The position numbers and the translations under genes were made by a program. This document shows, piece after piece, positions 21,901 through 32,828 of a stretch of 64,000 nucleotides of DNA. Numbering within the stretch: the first letter of the stretch is position 1; each line of letters begins with the position of its first letter. The notes beneath the pieces are model-generated. The model did no database searches. It worked only from the letters and a program-made list of their open reading frames with translations, and was not told where the DNA came from. Where the stretch lies: positions 2,170,001 through 2,234,000 of the forward strand of contig JAHQRK010000002.1 in the NCBI GenBank assembly GCA_019828595.1. The letters are read 5' to 3'. Origin of the DNA: Aphanomyces cochlioides. Its lineage: Eukaryota; Oomycota; Saprolegniomycetes; Saprolegniales; Verrucalvaceae.

Positions 21901-24640
21901 CGAGTACGACGAGCGGTCCCGTCCGCGAGGCTCTTCTCAAGGGTTCTCCTACAGCCCTAATGAACCTCGATCTACCCCAAACAGTTGAAGGAAACATGGC
22001 GAGGCGTTATGTTGCTCGTGCTTTGGATGCCAAAGCAGCTGAAGATGCATTTGCAGCGTGTTTTACTGACGGAACGCCATCCTCAAAATGGATTAGTGCC
22101 ATCACCAAGTCGCTCGAACTGGGTTTGGTCAATCAAACCCTGCAGCGTCTGAACACCGAATGGGACTCTTGGTCATCGCTTCGAACGCATGTCCCCATGA
22201 CTCGACTTGAAATCGAGGAGTCTTTGAAAAAAGCAGTAGAAGCAAAATGTCAACCGGCTGTTGAGATCCTCCTGAATATGCTCAATGACATTGGCGCAAA
22301 CGACGATGATCTAGTCCTCCAAGCCGTTGCTGTGTTAGAGGACATACTTCCTCCCGCAAAAGATCGACCACAGGCTGTTGCTTTTGTAGAATTGGCGTTG
22401 CAAAGTGACAACTCAGTGCTTCTCGACGCTGCTATGGCCAAGTGTAGATCCGTGGGCATGGCACAATGGGACATGAATGTTCGTAAACTTGAAAAGGCTC
22501 TTGAAGCCCACAAATCAAATCTCACTGATCTTGACGATGCTTGGAAAGCTTTAGTCAGTCAAGATTTGGCCAAAGTGACGGATATTCAAACCAAACAACC
22601 CCATGCAGCCACTGCACCATGCTTTGCGTTTGTAGCTCTCATTCAAAATCACCAGCGGCAAATCCAGCAACTTGCGAAATTGCCGCTAGATCAGCGACTT
22701 GAGCAAGCCGCTGAAGCTGGCCTTCTCCATGAATTCAAAAACGATTTACCGGCCTTCTTTGCATCGATCGATCAATCTCGCCAAGTCGTTGAGATGCAGC
22801 AAACCTTGCGATTTATCCAACGTCGACTCGACTCGGGCTCTGAAGTGCGTCAGGATCTTCTTAGCTTCCTCACAACCCAAACCCAATTGGTCTTGTCGTC
22901 AGATCAACAGCCTCCTGCTCTATTGGAAGAAGCAGGTGCTCTGACCAAGCGTCTCCAGAAGAGTCTCTTAGCTAAGAGCAAACTACAAAAGATTCTCAAA
23001 GCACCGACGGAATCGGCACTTCAGGAGTGGCTCGATGAAGTTGAGGGTGTCAGTATTGAAACTGCAGCTAAGCAGTCTGTTCAAGATGCTCTGAAGCAAC
23101 TGAAAGCTTCCCACCACGTCGAACAGCATCTTGAGACTGAACAACAGCCTGTCGTTGCCTCTTTGAATATTCAAGACTACGACCAGCTGCGTGTTGGAGA
23201 CTATGGACTCCCAGTCCTTCATTGGGAAAGCAGAATCCTCGATCAGCCTCTACTGCAAGGCCAACGTACCCCTTGGAGCGTCCATATAAGCCGATGTGTC
23301 TTGGGCTACATGCGAGACCGTATCTTATGGTACCGTGAAATGCTAGCGCAGTCCATTTTGCAACTTGGATTGCAGCAAACGACGCTTATCGACGAAATAT
23401 TCATGCAACTCATGAAGCAGCTCACAAACAACCCAAAGCCAGACAGTGAACGTCGCGGCTGGTCGCTCATGGCTCTCTGTCTTACATGTTTCTTGCCAAG
23501 TCCATCACTTGTCAAGTATGTTGCATCGTTTGTCCACGAGCGTAAGCATCCAGTTGCTCTGTACTGCCAAACTCGCCTCGAAACACAAGTCGTACAGACA
23601 GGTTTCTTACCAAGTCTGGAAGAACTCCAAGCATTTGATCGACGAGCACCATTTGTGGCTACGATCGAACTAATGGACGGCACGGTCTTGACCACCAACT
23701 TCCCCGTGTCCCCAGAACTCACAGTTTCTAATGTGGTCGATATTTGCGCTCATTTCTTGGGTTTACACGAAGCTACAGCTAAGTTGCTCGGCCTGTCGAA
23801 AGATTTCAACTCGTATATTTTCCACCCACAAGCCTATCTCGGCGATATATTTGAAGAGGTTCACGAAGAAGGAAGCCACACATGCACATTCGTACTGAAA
23901 ATTCGCCTCAGTCCCCTCACGGCTGTGCCAGATGACGGTAATCCAATTTACGAGCGACTTGCTTTTGTCCAGGCCATGGAAGATATCCTCCAAGGCCATC
24001 TACCCCTCCTTCAAATCGAACCTGTGATTCGATTGACCTCGTATGCGATCCTTGCTGACGCCGAGACAGTTCCAACGTCACTACATGAGGTACTCTAGCT
24101 TTGCCCTTATGTTTTCAAATTAGTGAATAGGTTTTGGATTACAATTTGGTCGAATATTTGCCACCAGCGTGGGCCAACGAGAAATCCGAAGATGACTATG
24201 CAGAGTTAGTACTGTCGCAAATCGAGTCGCTCGATGTTGAGTCCAAGGACATGGACGACTGGCAGGCATTATATGTCGACGAAGTGAAGAAGCATCGTTT
24301 ATACGGATCCCATTTCTTCGACATTCAACGTACTGACAACAAGACGCCACCAAGCGTGTCATCATTGTCCAGTGTTTTTGACACAATCGAGTCGACATCC
24401 ATCGCGGTCCTTGCCGTCAACGGCATTGGGGTGCATTTCGTCGACACCAACCACAACGTCTTGCTCTCCTGGGAGCATTCAGACATTGTCGGTGTCGTTC
24501 TACAACACCAACTTGTCACGATCCAGACAAGTCAAGCTCACGTACATGCCTTTTGCGAACGTGCTGCCGAGTTGAGTCGTCTTCTGGAAGACTACTCACA
24601 CTGGAACAAGAGTAAACGAACAGCTTGGAAGATTCGTTAG
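18923..24640 (+). CDS. MyTH4-FERM myosin with divergent motor domain
   Basis: Four exons join in frame (18923-19739, 19781-19905, 19947-24089, 24131-24640; 41-bp introns), giving about 1,864 aa. A myosin motor occupies residues about 110-830: P-loop GERGSGKSD near 201-209 (family GESGAGKTE), switch I NANASGMSK near 280 (family NxNSSRFGK) and switch II DMFGFSS near 517 (family DIxGFE). A single IQ-like segment follows near 842, then a long helical tail, a MyTH4 domain (about 1395-1520) and a FERM domain (about 1550 to the end). MyTH4-FERM tails bind microtubules, membranes or cargo. The motor has lost the switch I Arg and the switch II Glu that form the salt bridge needed for hydrolysis. Oomycetes have many MyTH4-FERM myosins; the class is not assigned. 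Confidence 0.9.
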
Positions 24641-24690
24641 GTCAATATCAAATACTTCGAAGGCTCTGCTATTTCTGTCTCGTCCACAGC

Positions 24691-27120
24691 CTAACTCGTG
24701 TTAGACTGCTTTCGGTGCCACTCATCAGGATTACCGATTCGATCAAAGCGTGCAGCTGGCTCCGAGGAATTAGCACTTGAAAGCGCGACATGGGAGTTGG
24801 AGCAGTCACGTGCTACAGAGAGCACTGAACCACTCCCATCATATCTGAAGTTTACCTTCAGTGCTGTCGAGTTGTTCTACAGGAAGGACATCAATTTTGG
24901 AGCTTTTGGGAACACACCTCGAGGAGATTCTTGCGCCATTGAAGACGTGCCAAAAGGTACTTGCGAAAGTCAACAGCATACCTTTCGCGTCTGGCGCGGT
25001 AATTTGCTCTGATACTTGCATGCATGGCCTCAGGAGTACACTGCGGTCGCTCCCTGTTCTCAATCATTCAAAGTTTAGGAGAATACGACCACGTACCTCA
25101 GCATGTCGCCAACAAAGTACCAGAGGACACCTGTGATTTCATGCGAGGCTAGTTTATGCGTCTTGCGCACAGCTTTGAGACGCAACTGGCACGTCAAACT
25201 AGTCGGATCGGCTTCCTCTCGAAGGATCTTGACGCATGCGAGAGCCAAGTGGAGCTTCATTTGCCACTGAAGTAGATCTTGACCAGTGAGCAACAAGCTG
25301 TGGACTGAGCTGCCGTGGGGCAGGACATGGAGGAAAGGCTGCAGCACTGCTCCACCGGCGATCTCGCTCAACATCGAGCTCCCCATCCATGTGACTGACC
25401 CGAGCTCGATCTATTCGTATCACGTGGGCAGGAAGCAAAGGACGAGACAAACCTGAACCAGCAACTCGTCAGTGCTGATATCAAAGGCTTGAAGCTCTCG
25501 GTTCGGTCCAAGTCGAAAGAGCGCTTGAGACCATTCCTATCTCTCCAGGGTGAAGACCACGACGAGACCAGTAGGCGCACACCGCTTGGTGGTTTACATT
25601 CCACATGATATGGAACGGTAGTCGCCGCTGAACTTTGATTGCAACATGTTTTTGCCGCAGCTTTTCTTCGGCATGACGCCACTGTTGAATCCACAACGCT
25701 GTCATTGCAAACGAAACATGCACACGGCGCTTCCACCACCGCTGGACTTGGCGAACACGTTCCAAGTAGCGGCGAATTTGGCGCACAACTAAGGGACCGT
25801 CAATTGCCCAATTGAGAAATGATTTGATTGCATCCACGGCTTGAAAACGAAGCCGGCCACGCACTGACAGTCGAATCTACGACTCAATCGTGAAATATTT
25901 CGAGATGCTGGAGGCTTACATGCCAAAATGTCTTGTAGATGACTCTCCCCGCGACTCGCTGGACGTAGCCAAGTGTTCCACTTCGCCATGTTGAAAAAGC
26001 TCGAATCTTGGCAATGTAGCGAGACTCAAGGACAGCAAATAATCGGGAGCAGACTCGAAAGATGCAAGCGCGTCGGTACATTTCCAAATGTGCGTCGATT
26101 GTCCAGACGATGATGCTCCAAGCACGGACACGACGCGACACTACCTCATGCATTTGGGAGACCTTGACCAGAGGATGATTTTGCCACCATTTCTCTCATA
26201 AACGAACCATGGCTGAGTGTCGAGATTTGGATCGTCTCCTGTCTTGGCCCCCAGCGTTGTTATTGTTGCTTGGCGTGGAAGCAGATTTCGGTCGCGCGGG
26301 GGAAAACGTTCCAGTTGAGATGCGGCGGGCGGTCGACCAGCTCTGGCGCTTGGCAAAATCAAAGTCCGATTCTACAAATTCCAGGCTCATGTTTATTCGC
26401 TTGAGCAAAGCACACCAGGTACGAAGAATCGGCGGTGGTCATGCGCTATAGACTCTTCTGGTGGGCGTGTCAAGGTGATGTGTGTGCTGGGAGCCCGTCG
26501 ACCGACTAGTTTGGGGTTGTAGATTGTCGATGGTGGTGTGTCTGATATCTTTGACTCCCGGCGTTCGCCACCGATCAAAGAAGCTCGAGCGCTACAGTCG
26601 AACACGACGCAACTCAAGTCGCAAAGAGGTAGCAGCCCTCCATACCTATGAGGGCGAGTTAAAGCTACTGCTCGGTTGTTTTCATAGTCGCCTGGACCTG
26701 GTGTAGCTACAGAACAGAGTTCAGCGTTGGCTGATAAAGCTAGTCGACGTTGTTACAGTAGATATGGAGGATCGCTTGGGAGATCTGTCGCACTTGTCGT
26801 GGAAATTGAACATGCAACTGGTCGCTTGTTGGACCTCTTGCGTCTGGGATGTACAAGGATCGACGCCGAATAGACGCAGACTTAGGTCGATGTCCGGAAT
26901 TTGTCCTCTGTGTCGAGATTGCACGAGCTGAGGTGGAGGCGCAAGCTTGAGTCGCTCTCTTCTTCTGAAGCTGGCGAGCTAAAGCCGCTGCTGCTACCTC
27001 GTCATCTTCAGGGCTGCCTGTCTTAGACCGCATGAACCGTCGCCACTTCGTGGAGTAACGCTTGATGAGTCAAGAGACAGGATTGAAATACGACCAGACA
27101 AACCACGTTGAGCCAAGCAT
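24691..27120 (-). CDS. Probable ciliary protein with PG-rich motif and Trp-rich helical region
   Basis: Eleven exons on the minus strand join in frame to about 645 aa: 27120-27100, 27060-26757, 26706-26646, 26591-26423, 26371-26204, 26162-25920, 25876-25598, 25536-25453, 25410-25097, 25028-24856 and 24812-24691. Introns are 39-70 bp, GT-AG. The first third is basic and Ser/Pro-rich with STPGPGDYE, the hallmark of sperm-tail PG-rich (SHIPPO) repeats. The middle is helical with repeated Trp and Arg (RVRAW, FSTW, FLNWA, WWKRRV, IQQW), similar to IQ or SFI1-type repeats. The C-terminal third is not recognised. STPGR proteins are mostly axonemal, fitting zoospore flagella. The gene model is mine and unproven; the overall family is unknown. 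Confidence 0.6.
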
Positions 27121-27236
27121 AAGCTCACATGTCTGGAGCTAGACGAAGGCGCGAAGTACATTAAGGTAGAACATGAAGATGAAGAATTAATGGAAAGAAT
27201 CATCCATTTACATGCAAAGCGATTACAAGATCTAGT

Positions 27237-28372
27237 TTAGCAACGAGGGCGCTGGGTGCCATTACCAGGGGGACCGCCAGGTGGGAAAGTACCATTGTTG
27301 CCAGGGCCGCCGGGTGGACCGCCACCGCCTCCCGACACTGGAACGCCACCAGCAGCAGTCCACACGACAGCGGGACTCACGTACTTGGACTCCGAAGCGT
27401 TAATACCGACAGTGATCCACGCAAAGATGCCGTCTTCGATCGAGTCACCCACAAAGACATACTCCATCACGGGATCAAACCCCGTCGCCGTCTCCTGACC
27501 AAAGATACTGTCGTTGGCGTTCAAGGTGAGTTGCTGGTTGGACGTGGCGTACGTTCCCGTGGCCGACACTTGCGTGATGAGGTCTTGGTCAAAGAAGAGT
27601 TGGCCCACATTGGACACGGTCGAGCCAATGTAGGTGTTGTTGGCAGCCACTTGACCTCCGTGGTTGCCCAAGACGTGGATGTGCACAGCACGACTGGTGT
27701 AATAGCCAGGGAACTTGGTCGTGAAGTGCACGATGCCATCTTCGTCCGTCGGTGCGAGACCACGATGGAACGTCGCGTTGATGTTAGTCGGATCAGAGCT
27801 GTCCCCGTTGCCACTCGCCACCACACCGGCATACACACCGGTGGAGTTGCAATGCCAAAAGTCAAGGTACAACGCCGACACGGGTTCGCACGTGTTGATG
27901 TCGATGACTTGGATGTCGGCAAAGAGATCGATGCCAGGTTGGGATTCACGCACGTCGTTGCGGATGAGTTCACCCTTGACGTAGTATGGACCTTGGGTGA
28001 CCTCTGGTTCGAGGACGCACTTGGGGGAGGTGCCAAAGAGGAGTCGCTGCTGGCAGTGGCGAAGGACGTGATGCCGGTGAGGTTGGACTTGTGGCTCTTG
28101 GCGACTACATCATCGGCCGAAAGACGACGGCGGTTCATGGCAGCTTCACGGAGTTGGCGCAATTGCATTTCACGTCGTTCGGCAGTGCGTTGCTGGAGTC
28201 GACGAGCTTGAGGGGAGTTCTCGCATGCTTTGAGGGATCTCAAAGCATGTTGTTTGAAGTCTCGGGAGGCTTCTAGTTCGTCGACCGAGGCTTGGTGATG
28301 GTTGGGGTGAGCATGAACCGAGCCAAAGAGGGCGAGGATGGTAGCGGCAAGGGCAAACTTGAGGCGAACCAT
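27237..28372 (-). CDS. Secreted intradiol ring-cleavage dioxygenase, complete copy
   Basis: Minus strand, ATG at 28372, stop at 27237-27239. A signal peptide (MVRLKFALAATILALFGS, cleavage near VHA-HP) is followed by a propeptide-like helical region and the dioxygenase core. The core contains CVLEPEVTQGPYYV, LDFWHC, GVYAGV and GYYTSRAVHIHV. These provide the two Tyr and two His expected to bind Fe(III). The frame changes before LFGTSPK: a 59-bp GT-AG intron at 28050-28108 restores it (358 aa), though an indel is the alternative. The C-terminus is a Gly/Pro/Asn tail. Family role: extracellular cleavage of catechol-type aromatics. Positions 27397-28156 are repeated in inverse orientation at 30416-31175. 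Confidence 0.85.
27397..28156 (-). repeat. Left arm of 760-bp inverted repeat (dioxygenase core)
   Basis: This segment matches 30416-31175 in reverse complement almost base for base; both arms are 760 bp. Even out-of-frame and antisense translations agree over about 200 residues, so silent sites are identical too. The arms are 2.26 kb apart. Confidence 0.9.
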
Positions 28373-29205
28373 GTCTTTCCAGGTGAAAACGAATTGGAAA
28401 ATGAATGAGAGCTTGGCGAGGCCCGACAGAACCGCCTCTTGTGTGCCAGCATCTGATGTGGACACGATGTACAATGGCTATGACAAATTGTATCTTGCTC
28501 GTGGCGTTGGGTGTACAGTTGGTTGGACACACTCGGTATGTAGACCAGGTTGATGCAACCCTGTCGTAAGTCTGGCTCAGATCGTAAAGTCTTCCAGGGT
28601 CCATGTGTTAATGTCGCTGTTGGACAGACGTCCTTCGAATCCAGCGGATAATCGTCACTTTCCCACGGTGAATATGCCACAGTATTTCACAATCAATAGC
28701 CGACAAATCAGCTTCTCTGTCGACTACTTGGCTTTTCTGAGTCGAGGAAGACAGCAAAAGCAGCGTGATATGTAGTAGGAACTAGCGTGAACGACGCAGT
28801 TCTCTCGAGTGCTATATGTTGGTTTTGCGTGCATGGCGAGCTTGACTCGTTGTGGCGGGCGACAGAAGTGACATTTGAGCGTGTGAGATTAGCTCATGCC
28901 AACCAGCAGCTGGTCATGTTTCTTGGAGTTTCAACCCAAACAAAGCAACACACACGACGAACCACGCAGTGGCGAAGTGGCTACGATCTTCGTCGTAAGC
29001 GTCAGAGAGCTTTGAAGGCGAAGATCAAGGTTTGCCAAGAGGAGAGGCATGTTATTTGGTGAGAGAGACCATTCACACAGCCAGCGAGTTTGGGAAAGGC
29101 TGACTGCTCATCTGGTTCATCACATGGATAATGTCCATCACAGTGTGTCCACTTGAACATGAAGGAGGAGGACTGAGGCTGTAACACCCGTTGCGTTCGC
29201 TTTGT
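28373..29205. other. Gene-free stretch upstream of dioxygenase copy 1
   Basis: Presumed promoter and spacer. A GTG-started 91-codon plus-strand frame at 28787-29062 has no recognisable features and is not called. Confidence 0.5.
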
Positions 29206-29340
29206 CGTGCCATGACCCACAACGACGTGGGCGAAACCAACCTAGCCATGTTCTCTTTGCCAACATTTAAGGCATTGGCATCAACACGTGCAGACCCGTG
29301 TCGGTGTTGTAACTCGATACAGGCGTTATGCCTCAACGGT
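29206..29340 (+). pseudogene. Fragment of a third intradiol dioxygenase (core)
   Basis: Nucleotides here align with the core of the other copies around the region encoding NDVRESQPGIDLF to VSALYL (shared CACAACGACGTG-like and ACACGTGCAGACCCGTGTCG-like stretches), but the frame is broken. It lies head to head with the N-terminal fragment at 29402-29599, so the locus is rearranged. Confidence 0.7.
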
Positions 29341-29401
29341 AGTGTCTGCCACAATCGTGCCAAATTGCATCGTTGACTCCAACGCGGTCGATATTCATGA
29401 A

Positions 29402-29599
29402 ACGCTCCACAGTGCGTTGTTGGAGTCGACGAGCTTGAGTGGAATGCTCGCATGCTTTGAGGGATCGTAAGGCTTGTTGTTTGAAAGCTTGAGTGTCTTG
29501 GTCGTTGACGAGGTGTTGTTGGTGGTGGTTGGGGTGGGCGTCGACAGAGGCAAAGAAGGCGAGGATGGTAGCCGCAAGGGCGAACTTGAGATGAACCAT
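29402..29599 (-). pseudogene. N-terminal fragment of intradiol dioxygenase (signal peptide and pro-region)
   Basis: From the ATG at 29599 the minus strand encodes a signal peptide (MVHLKFALAATILAFFAS) and a pro-region ending QARRLQQRTVER, closely matching copy 1. The similarity stops there, before the catalytic core, and a stop follows. Its upstream sequence resembles the 5' region of the plus-strand copy at 30.35-30.41 kb. Confidence 0.85.
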
Positions 29600-30397
29600 G
29601 ATGTTGTAGTTGAGAGTAAATTCAGAAATGGATTGAACGGGCATGAAGGCATGTGTAAGAGTGAGACTTGTGTTTGCCTTTGGGGTGGACACGACACGAA
29701 AGAGGTTTGCCAGCGGTTTGCATCAAATGGCTTAGGAAGGTTTGGGTGAGGAAGCAGTTTGTGTGAGAGATGCCTCCGGGGTCATAAGTTCGAATGAAAC
29801 TTTTGAAACAAGCCCTTTGGCTGTTGCCTCAGCTATCCAAAGTGTATCCTATTCAGTGTACGACCTGTGAATTCTCCATCTGGTCGCTTGAATTGGCGAC
29901 GAAGACGATGGGATCCTCTCGTGGAAGTATGCCGGGGGTTGGTTCTTGCCCTGATGACTGACACAAACTCTTGAATATCTCACCCACTTCTTTACACAAT
30001 CTCACGTGTCACGCGAACTGGGGGAGGTGAGACACCTGAAAGTGTGAGATTTATTGGTAATGGACATCCTGCTCATGCTTGTTGAACACTGACTCGACCC
30101 AACGCAACCAACTTATCCAGAGAAGGGAGCGAGCAAACCAACGCTGCATCAGCGACGGAGAAATGAAGCAGCGAGACGGTCAGTCAAAAGCTGATGAGTC
30201 TTATCGAGTCCAACTGATTATCGGCTGCATCTCGAGTATGTCCAACATCACCTGTCCGGTTCAACATGACTTAACCGTGAGCATCGAGTCTGTAACACCA
30301 AATGCTAGCCCCAAATATGACTCTTCTTGCTTCGCATCGTACAATAACGTGTCGTGTCCACCACAGGGTATGCCGCAACAGTCAGTCTTGAATGCTC
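29600..30397. promoter_or_regulatory. Region between the N-terminal fragment and the 5'-deleted dioxygenase
   Basis: Both ends carry related leader sequences in opposite orientation: CGTGTCGTGTCCACC and TTCAATCCATTTCTGAAT occur at about 29620-29700 (minus) and 30348-30415 (plus). This suggests divergently oriented copies of one promoter. No gene in between. Confidence 0.5.
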
Positions 30398-30415
30398 TTC
30401 AATCCATTTCTGAAT

Positions 30416-31175
30416 CAACTCCGTGAAGCTGCCATGAACCGTCGTCGTCTCTCGGCCGATGATGTAGTCGCCAAGAGCCACAAGTCCAACCTCACCGGCA
30501 TCACGTCCTTCGCCACTGCCAGCAGCGACTCCTCTTTGGCACCTCCCCCAAGTGCGTCCTCGAACCAGAGGTCACCCAAGGTCCATACTACGTCAAGGGT
30601 GAACTCATCCGCAACGACGTGCGTGAATCCCAACCTGGCATCGATCTCTTTGCCGACATCCAAGTCATCGACATCAACACGTGCGAACCCGTGTCGGCGT
30701 TGTACCTTGACTTTTGGCATTGCAACTCCACCGGTGTGTATGCCGGTGTGGTGGCGAGTGGCAACGGGGACAGCTCTGATCCGACTAACATCAACGCGAC
30801 GTTCCATCGTGGTCTCGCACCGACGGACGAAGATGGCATCGTGCACTTCACGACCAAGTTCCCTGGCTATTACACCAGTCGTGCTGTGCACATCCACGTC
30901 TTGGGCAACCACGGAGGTCAAGTGGCTGCCAACAACACCTACATTGGCTCGACCGTGTCCAATGTGGGCCAACTCTTCTTTGACCAAGACCTCATCACGC
31001 AAGTGTCGGCCACGGGAACGTACGCCACGTCCAACCAGCAACTCACCTTGAACGCCAACGACAGTATCTTTGGTCAGGAGACGGCGACGGGGTTTGATCC
31101 CGTGATGGAGTATGTCTTTGTGGGTGACTCGATCGAAGACGGCATCTTTGCGTGGATCACTGTCGGTATTAACGC
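30416..31175 (+). repeat. Right arm of 760-bp inverted repeat
   Basis: Reverse complement of 27397-28156, with only a few differences near its left end (for example CGTCGTCGTCTCTCGG versus CGCCGTCGTCTTTCGG). Confidence 0.9.
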
Positions 31176-31385
31176 GTCAATTTCGAAATCTGTGAGTCCT
31201 GCCGCTTTATTGACAGCAAACGGTGGTGTGGCTTCGTCTAGCCGTGGAGCTGGTGGTCTTGGGGGTCCGGTGGTGCAGGTGGCAACAACAGCACGGGAGC
31301 TCCTGGTGGTCCGGGTGGCAACAATAGTACTGGTGCGCCAGGTGGTCCAGGCGGCAACAACAGCACGCTTCGTCCCCAGTGCTAG
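30416..31385 (+). pseudogene. Intradiol dioxygenase copy lacking its start and signal peptide
   Basis: The plus strand carries the same core as copy 1 (all four Fe-ligand motifs are present), but the leader ending TTCAATCCATTTCTGAAT at 30415 is joined straight to codon 65 or so (QLREAAMNRRR). The start codon and signal peptide are deleted. The C-terminal tail is different from copy 1: after about 31176 the two diverge, and a frameshift near 31255 separates the core from a Gly/Asn/Ser/Thr repeat (GGPGGNNSTGAP units) ending in RPQC and a TAG at 31383. The same 59-bp intron or indel as in copy 1 is present. Probably non-functional. Confidence 0.8.
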
Positions 31386-31863
31386 AGTATCTCTTCTAAG
31401 CATTGTTTGCATCCGACTAATACATGACCATTTACGTGGTTTGCTCACTTTTCTTGAGATTTGTTACCCCTTGTGTTACCGATGGTAGTGGTCAATCTCA
31501 GCGACCTGCTTCTTGTGACTGAAGGTGTATCGATGGGGGGGAAGACAATGGCGTCCCCGAAGCGCTGTGAGCGTGGGCACTACAGCCAAGTGTACCAAAT
31601 GTACACACTGAAATGGGCGCATTTGACCAACATTGACGGCAGATCCAACGACCTTTCCTCTGCGCACATCCATCCATAATGAAGTAGCGCCAAGCATCGG
31701 GCTAGAGCTGTCTTAGATGCATGCAATCTTCACGGCATATCAACGCTGCCTTAGTCGATTCAGAGGTTACGAGGCTGAAGAGGGCTGTCGATCTCCAACG
31801 TGGTCATGGTTTGGATGTTTGGGTGTCAAATGGAAAATGGCCAATTGGAATCATTTCTAGAAA
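31386..31863. other. Intergenic
   Basis: No gene recognised between the truncated dioxygenase and the cytochrome b5-like gene. Confidence 0.5.
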
Positions 31864-32805
31864 ATGTCCGAACTGCGACGACGCTTGGACCTGGACCCTG
31901 GCAACAAAGACGACGACGACGCTGTCGAGGAGACGTCGACTCCAGTGAACGATGAAGACGTTGTCATGACATGGCTACCGCTTGCGTTTGTCGCCGTTGC
32001 AGCGCTCATTCTAGGCTCCATGTACTTCTTCAGCTCCCACGACTTTGCCCAAGGGTACTTTCACATGGTCCACTACAAGCCGCCGTCCCCCGTGCACCAC
32101 AACGGCCATCACAGCCACGTCGAAATGCGTCTTTCCAAGCAGGAGCTTGCAATGTACAACGGAATCGACAAGCCACAGCTTTACTTGGCTATTCTTGGCC
32201 AAGTGTTTGATGTTACAGCGGGCAAGCGCCATTACGGGCAAGATGGCGCATACCGCTACTTTATCGGCGTTGACCGTAGCCGTGCATTTTCGTCCGGACA
32301 AATGAACGATGGAGATGACGTCAGGTGCATACCAAGCAAGCTTCTATTCCTAAAGATATCCCGTCTTGTGTAGCACTCTCTCCAACAAAGAGCTCCTCAG
32401 CGTACACAAGTGGCTCACATTCTTTGCGTCTCATAAGAACTACATCCGCATCGGCACCGTCGAAGGACTCTACTACGACAGGCAATGATCCACATCCAAT
32501 TTTTTCGTCCATCTAACCCATGGTTTCTCGGTAGATATGGGCACGTTCAGCCCATCATGCAGACTATTCGCGAGCGTATTCGAGATGCCTTGCTCCAAGC
32601 CGAAGCCGAAGCCCAAGTCGAGCGGTGCAACATGCAATGGACCGCGGAAGCAGGAGCGACAACTGTGTGGTGTCAAGACGATGAGAAATATCCACGTCAA
32701 TATGGCGAGGACAAGATGTGCGGCTGCTTCACGCCATCGGAGATTGCGATGCAAGCACTGCCGCTCTACAAAAACTGCAACGACAAGCGATGTGTCCTCG
32801 TATAA
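31864..32805 (+). CDS. Membrane-anchored cytochrome b5-like (MAPR/neudesin-type) protein
   Basis: Exons 31864-32324, 32374-32481 and 32535-32805 give 279 aa. An acidic N-terminal tail precedes one transmembrane helix (TWLPLAFVAVAALILGSMYFF). The cytochrome b5-like domain follows: LYLAILGQVFDVTAGKRHYGQDGAYRYFIGVD is the typical MAPR heme-binding stretch, with Tyr-rich positions instead of the two classical His. A Cys-rich C-terminal domain with about seven Cys suggests a luminal or extracellular location. The second intron has a GC donor (ACAG then GCAATG), unusual next to the GT introns elsewhere. Family role: heme binding in membrane steroid or secretory proteins. The exact orthologue is uncertain. 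Confidence 0.85.
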
Positions 32806-32828
32806 CAAGCAACATGGAGAGATAGCGT

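Noticed and set aside
24698..25012. 104-codon plus-strand frame after the myosin gene
   Set aside because: It has no ATG start (TTG) and runs antisense to the C-terminal exons of the PG-rich/Trp-rich gene.
27531..28211. 226-codon plus-strand frame and its twin at 30415-31041 minus
   Set aside because: Both are antisense shadows of the dioxygenase core; they only help show that the two copies are identical.
29395..30416. A single inversion splitting one dioxygenase into the minus N-terminal and plus core parts
   Set aside because: Attractive because the two break near the same codon, but each part has its own copy of the leader sequence, so deletion in one copy and rearrangement in another fits better.
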